A stretch of DNA of 64,000 nucleotides from DATJGS01 sp035494735 (lineage in GTDB: Bacteria > Eisenbacteria > RBG-16-71-46), in assembly GCA_035494735.1 (NCBI GenBank), contig DATJGS010000037.1, forward strand, positions 1 through 64,000, given 5' to 3'. The position numbers and the translations under genes are program-made. Positions 60,188 to 64,000 of the stretch are shown piece after piece; the first letter of the stretch is position 1, and every line of letters begins with the position of its first letter. The notes beneath the pieces were generated by a model that saw nothing but the letters and a program-made list of their open reading frames with translations, ran no database searches and had not been told where the DNA came from.

Positions 60188-61204
60188 ATGCGCCGAATCC
60201 CGCCGCTCGTCGCGCTGATCCTGGCCTCCCCGTCCGCCGCTCACGCCGTCGCGCCCGGAAACGCGGCGCCGCAGCCGCTCGCTCACACGTACTCGATCGT
60301 GGCGCGCGATCCCAAGACCGGGCAGATGGGCGTCGCGGTCCAGTCGCACTACTTCTCGGTCGGGCCGGTCGTGCCGTGGGCCGAGGCCGGCGTCGGCGCG
60401 GTGGCGACGCAGTCGCTCGTGCTCGTCGACTACGGCCCGAACGGTCTCGCGCTCATGAAGCAGGGCATGACCGCGCAGGAGGCGCTCGATTCGCTGCTCA
60501 AGGCCGACGCGCACAACGAAGGCCGCCAGGTGGCGATGGTCGACGCGAAGGGCAACGTGGCGACATACAGCGGCAAGAACTGCATCCCGTTCGCCGGGCA
60601 CAAGAGCGGCGACCAGTACTCGTGCCAGGCGAACCTGATGGCGAGCGACCAGGTGTGGCCGGCGATGAGCGCGGCATACGAAAAAGCCACGGGCGATCTC
60701 GCCGATCGTATGCTCGCGGCGCTCGAGGCCGGGCAGAAGGCAGGCGGCGACATCCGCGGCATGCAGTCGGCGGCGATCCTGATCGTGAAGCCGGTCTCGA
60801 CCGGAAAGCCGTGGAACGACAAAGTCATGGATCTACGCGTCGAGGACTCGCCGCATCCGCTCGCCGAATTGAAGCGCCTGATGCGCCTGCGCCGCGCGTA
60901 CGATCTCGAGGATCAGGGCGACAACTTCATCTCCGAGAAGAAGCCGGAAGAAGCGCTGAAGGCGTACGAAGAGGCGTCGAAGCTCGCGCCCGACGTCGTC
61001 GAGTTGAATTTCTGGGCCGCGGTCTCGATGTACACGAACGGTCGCGCCCCCGAGGGGCTCGCCCTGTTCAAGAAGGTTTTTGCCGCCGAGCCGCAATGGG
61101 TCGATCTCGTGCCGCGACTCGCGCAGGTTGGACTGTTCCCGAACGAGAAGGCGAAGATCGCCGAAGTCCAGGCGCAGCGCGCGGGCGGGGCGGCCAAGCA
61201 CTAG
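60188..61204 (+). CDS. Exported DUF1028 protein with TPR tail
   Basis: 338 aa. A signal peptide (residues 1-21) is followed by the DUF1028 domain, an Ntn-hydrolase-like fold, with HTYSIVARDPKTGQMGVAVQSHYFSVGPVVPWAEAGVGAVATQS and SCQANLMASDQVWPAM. After residue about 225 a TPR (PEEALKAYEEASKLAPDVVELNFWAAVSMYTNG) completes it. The DUF1028-TPR union is known in some phyla; the enzyme activity is unproven. Start ATG 60188. Confidence 0.9.
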   Translation: MRRIPPLVALILASPSAAHAVAPGNAAPQPLAHTYSIVARDPKTGQMGVAVQSHYFSVGPVVPWAEAGVGAVATQSLVLVDYGPNGLALMKQGMTAQEALDSLLKADAHNEGRQVAMVDAKGNVATYSGKNCIPFAGHKSGDQYSCQANLMASDQVWPAMSAAYEKATGDLADRMLAALEAGQKAGGDIRGMQSAAILIVKPVSTGKPWNDKVMDLRVEDSPHPLAELKRLMRLRRAYDLEDQGDNFISEKKPEEALKAYEEASKLAPDVVELNFWAAVSMYTNGRAPEGLALFKKVFAAEPQWVDLVPRLAQVGLFPNEKAKIAEVQAQRAGGAAKH

Positions 61205-61342
61205 GGGCGCGGGGCACGCGCCACGCCGCGGTCGTACGACGCGCCGTCCACCCGGGCGGTGCGTCCTGCTTGCGGCATGTATGATGCCCGCACGCGAAAT
61301 TCCGCACGATCCGATCCATGAGGCCGGCATCCCAAGGACTCG

Positions 61343-63217
61343 ATGAGCCCCGATCCCGACAACACCACCGACAAGCAGAAGAAGAAAGCGTCCTCGCAGC
61401 AGGCGTGGCGCGAAGCGCGCGCGCTGATCTGGAATCATCGTCGCCAGCTCGCGCTCGGGCTGCTGCTCATGGTCGTCAATCGCGTCTCGGGCCTGATCCT
61501 GCCGTGGACGCCGCGGCTCCTGATCGACGACGTCATCGGCAAGCACAAGACGGAGCTGCTCGTGCCCCTCGCGCTGGCCGTGGCCGGCGCGACCGTCGTG
61601 CAGGGCATCACGTCGTTCGCGCTGTCGCAGGTCGTGGGCGTGGCCGGGCAGCGCGCCATCACCGACATGCGCAAGCGCGTCCAGGCGCGCATCACGCGAT
61701 TGCCGGTGCGCTACTTCGACCAGACGCAGACCGGCGTCCTCATCTCGCGCATCATGAGCGACGCCGAAGGCATCCGGAACCTCGTGGGCACGGGGCTCGT
61801 GCAGCTGGTCGGCGGCGTCGTCACGTCGTCGATCGTGCTCGTCGTGCTGCTGCGCCTCAACTGGAAGCTCACGCTCGTCACGCTCGTCATCCTCGGCGCG
61901 TTCGCGGCGTTCATGTCGATCGCGTTCTCTCGGCTGCGCCCGGTGTTCCGCGAGCGCGGCAAGATCAACGCGGACGTGACCGGCCGGCTCTCGCAGTCGC
62001 TGCAGGGCATTCGCGTGGTCAAGTCGTACGTCGCAGAGCGGCGCGAGCAGCGCGTGTTCGCACACGGCGCGCACGCGCTGTTCCGCAACATCAAGGAGTC
62101 GATGACCGGCGTGTCGGCCACGACCGCGCTGTCATCGGTGATCGTCGGACTCGTCGGCGTGATCATGATCCTCCTGGGCGGCCGCTCGGTCGTGATGGGG
62201 CAGATGACGGTCGGCCAGCTCGTCATGTACCTGTCGTTCACCGCGATGATGGCAGCGCCGCTCATCGAGATGGCGGCCATCGGCACGCAGATCAGCGAAG
62301 CGTTCGCCGGGCTCGACCGCATTCGCGAAGTGCTGGCGATGGACACCGAGGACCAGGGCGATGTAGCACGCGACGGGCTCGCCACGATTCACGGCGACAT
62401 CGCGTTCGAGGACGTGACGTTCGAGTACCGGCCGGATCTGCCCGTGCTCAAGCACATCACGCTGCGCGCGCCGGCCGGCAGCACGACGGCGCTCGTCGGC
62501 TCGAGCGGCTCGGGCAAGAGCACGCTCATCAGCCTGGTCATGGCGTTCAATCATCCGAAGCACGGCCGCATCACCATCGACGGCCACGATCTCGAGACGC
62601 TGCGCCTCGGCGAGTACCGCTCCGCGCTCGGCGTCGTGCTGCAGGACAACTTCCTGTTCGACGGCACGATCCACGAGAACATCGCGTTCGCGCGCCCCGA
62701 CGCGTCGTTCGAAGACGTGCGCCGCGCGAGCCGCATCGCGCACTGCGACGAGTTCGTGGAAGGCTTCGAAAAGCAGTACGACACGATCGTCGGCGAACGC
62801 GGCGTGCGCCTGTCGGGCGGGCAGCGCCAGCGCGTGGCCATCGCCCGCGCCATCCTCGCGGACCCGCGCATCCTGATCCTCGACGAGGCCACCTCGAGCC
62901 TCGACAGCGAGAGCGAGGCGCTGATCCAGGACGGGCTCAACCGCCTGCGCCACGGACGCACGACCTTCGTGATCGCGCACCGGCTGTCGACGATCCGCAG
63001 CGCGGATCAGATCCTCGTGCTCGAGAACGGCGAAGTCGTCGAACGCGGCACGCACCAGGAGCTGATCGCGCTGAACGGCCGCTACCGCCATCTGCACGAC
63101 CGCCAGTACGCGTTCGAGCAGAACCAGTTCATCAATCCAGGCGAGGACTTCACGCCCGAGCCGCCGAAGATCGTCCCAATCTCGGAAGGCGCGGCGGTCC
63201 GAGCGCCGGCGGTGTAG
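61343..63217 (+). CDS. MsbA-like ABC exporter (fused TM and ATPase)
   Basis: 624-aa half-transporter. A cytosolic lysine-rich start is followed by six helices (about 35-320) with the TMD signature RLPVRYFDQTQTGVLISRIMSDAEGI and QSLQGIRVVKSYVAE. The ATPase has Walker A GSSGSGKST, Q-loop VLQDNFLFDGTIHENI, signature LSGGQRQRVAIARAI, Walker B ILILDEATSSLDSE and H-loop AHRLSTI. It is homodimer type; lipid, LPS or drug export is possible. ATG 61343. A hairpin terminator lies 42 nt past the stop. Confidence 0.95.
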   Translation: MSPDPDNTTDKQKKKASSQQAWREARALIWNHRRQLALGLLLMVVNRVSGLILPWTPRLLIDDVIGKHKTELLVPLALAVAGATVVQGITSFALSQVVGVAGQRAITDMRKRVQARITRLPVRYFDQTQTGVLISRIMSDAEGIRNLVGTGLVQLVGGVVTSSIVLVVLLRLNWKLTLVTLVILGAFAAFMSIAFSRLRPVFRERGKINADVTGRLSQSLQGIRVVKSYVAERREQRVFAHGAHALFRNIKESMTGVSATTALSSVIVGLVGVIMILLGGRSVVMGQMTVGQLVMYLSFTAMMAAPLIEMAAIGTQISEAFAGLDRIREVLAMDTEDQGDVARDGLATIHGDIAFEDVTFEYRPDLPVLKHITLRAPAGSTTALVGSSGSGKSTLISLVMAFNHPKHGRITIDGHDLETLRLGEYRSALGVVLQDNFLFDGTIHENIAFARPDASFEDVRRASRIAHCDEFVEGFEKQYDTIVGERGVRLSGGQRQRVAIARAILADPRILILDEATSSLDSESEALIQDGLNRLRHGRTTFVIAHRLSTIRSADQILVLENGEVVERGTHQELIALNGRYRHLHDRQYAFEQNQFINPGEDFTPEPPKIVPISEGAAVRAPAV

Positions 63218-63258
63218 CTCCGCCTCCGAGCGCCTCGCCTCTCCCCCCAAACACTCGA

Positions 63259-63287
63259 GGCGGGGCGCGATGCTTCTGCGCCCCGCC
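63259..63287. terminator. Bidirectional hairpin between convergent genes
   Basis: A perfect 10-bp stem (GGCGGGGCGC/GCGCCCCGCC) with a 9-nt loop lies between the stops of the ABC exporter and the leftward gene. No poly-U tract, so it may work with Rho or as an mRNA end stabiliser. Confidence 0.65.
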
Positions 63288-63317
63288 CCGGATTGCCGAG
63301 CGGCTGTGCGAGGCCGC

Positions 63318-64000
63318 TCAGCGCACCACGATGAGTCTCTGTCCCGCCGCCTTGCCGCCCGCGATCATGCGCACGTAGTAGGCGCCGCTCGGCGCGGCAT
63401 GACCCGCGTCCGTGCGGCCGTCCCACGCGACGCGCGTGATCCCCGCGGCCAGTGTGCCGGCGTGCACCGTGCGCACACGCCGGCCCTGGGCGTCGAAGAC
63501 CGCGACCTCGACCCACGCCGCGTGCGAGAGCGAAAGGCTCACGGTCGCCCCGCCGCGCGAAGGATTCGGCATGGGCGCGCTCATCGCGAACGTGGTCTCG
63601 ACCGTCGGCTCGACGGACAGCATCTCGGGGCAGATGCGGAACTCGCCGCCGCCGCGCGTCACGTCGCGCCCCGCGCTCGCTCCAAACGTTCCCGTCGCAC
63701 CACGCAGCCCCACGAGATAGGAGCCGGCACGGACCGGCGGTCCGTGGGTGACGAACGGGTCCAGCTTGGTGAGCGCGAGGCGCATGACCACTTCGTTGTT
63801 CGCGGTGTCGAACGTCCCGAAGTCGGCGGCGCCGCGTGCCGCGTACGTGAACGAGCCGTTGGAATCGCGCGTCGCGGTGCCGAACACGAACGAGCCGGTG
63901 GGCAGCGTGTCGGTGCGGGCCTGCAGGAAGAACTGATCGCCGCGGTCGCCGATGCGGTTCGGCGCGTTTGCCGTGAAGTTCACGCGCCACGTCGCGTTCG
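63318..64000 (-). CDS. Secreted protein with C-terminal sorting domain, partial
   Basis: Open to the right edge, so the 5' end is missing; 226 residues are visible. The visible part has beta-sandwich strands (GDQFFLQARTDTLPTGSFVFGTA..., YLVGLRGATGTFG) and ends with the sorting domain: APMPNPSRGGATVSLSLSHAAWVEVAVFDAQGRRVRTV...GITRVAWDGRTDAGHAAPSGAYYVRM. The same end is carried by the 6976, 16757 and 34090 proteins. Function unknown. Confidence 0.8.
   Translation of the reverse strand, partial: NATWRVNFTANAPNRIGDRGDQFFLQARTDTLPTGSFVFGTATRDSNGSFTYAARGAADFGTFDTANNEVVMRLALTKLDPFVTHGPPVRAGSYLVGLRGATGTFGASAGRDVTRGGGEFRICPEMLSVEPTVETTFAMSAPMPNPSRGGATVSLSLSHAAWVEVAVFDAQGRRVRTVHAGTLAAGITRVAWDGRTDAGHAAPSGAYYVRMIAGGKAAGQRLIVVR

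Noticed and set aside
1..64000. tRNA, rRNA, CRISPR array or transposase genes
   Set aside because: Read for these; no regular spaced repeats, CCA-ended clover folds or transposase motifs were recognised. A tRNA scan was not possible.

Overview
This is a high-GC (roughly 70% by eye) bacterial chromosome segment with about 50 densely packed protein genes. No rRNA, tRNA, CRISPR array or recognisable transposase was seen. Several features suggest a Gram-negative of the FCB sphere, most like Candidatus Eisenbacteria. They are secreted proteins ending in a FlgD/T9SS-like sorting domain (PNP...G...GRRV...GVYxxRL), several outer-membrane beta-barrel proteins, a DUF5916-type outer-membrane protein and long TPR proteins. 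The taxon is inferred from protein style only. Two genes appear to start with CTG behind a strong Shine-Dalgarno, and four genes look leaderless (a -10-like hexamer 7-9 nt before the start and no Shine-Dalgarno).

Region 1 (1-10700): the end of an ABC permease, moaA, a GT39-like membrane glycosyltransferase with a TPR tail, murB and a MarR regulator sharing an operator-like palindrome. Next comes a short SelW/Rdx-type selenoprotein with an in-frame UGA and an fdhF-like bSECIS hairpin. A methyltransferase, a secreted eight-repeat propeller-like protein, a flavin reductase pair and a beta-barrel protein follow.

Region 2 (10700-24700): an EamA transporter coupled to peptidase T, an ion channel, a doxX-marR pair with a 20-bp operator-like palindrome, two very large exported proteins, and an FtsX/ABC-ATPase/small membrane protein operon.

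Region 3 (24700-32450): a TMTC-like mannosyltransferase whose frame runs 1 kb antisense into its neighbour. Convergent to it is a three-gene operon of a 3beta-HSD/OleD-like SDR, an OleA-like condensing enzyme and a 1021-residue GT21 + UbiA + FAD-reductase fusion. This looks like an undescribed glycolipid or prenyl-lipid pathway.

Region 4 (32450-46900): an M23 peptidase, a sorting-domain protein, a barrel protein, then a four-gene operon of MoxR-like ATPase, TPR-CHAT protease with a C-terminal membrane anchor, secretin-like protein and vWA protein. The MoxR/vWA pair usually seen side by side is here separated by a caspase-like protease and a secretin domain. Two long imperfect inverted repeats lie in or beside this operon. 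An EEP hydrolase and an ECF sigma factor with a very large one-pass anti-sigma-like partner close the region.

Region 5 (46900-64000): a flavoprotein with a sulfite-dehydrogenase-like molybdoenzyme and a c-type cytochrome lipoprotein, a TIR/deoxyribosyltransferase-like protein with a 60-aa partner, a membrane SpoIIE phosphatase, two small orphan genes, glcD-glcE, a DUF5916-like outer-membrane protein, a DUF1028-TPR protein, an MsbA-like ABC exporter and a partial sorting-domain protein cut by the right edge. The best candidates for new biology are the lipid operon, the MoxR-CHAT-secretin-vWA operon, and the selenoprotein.
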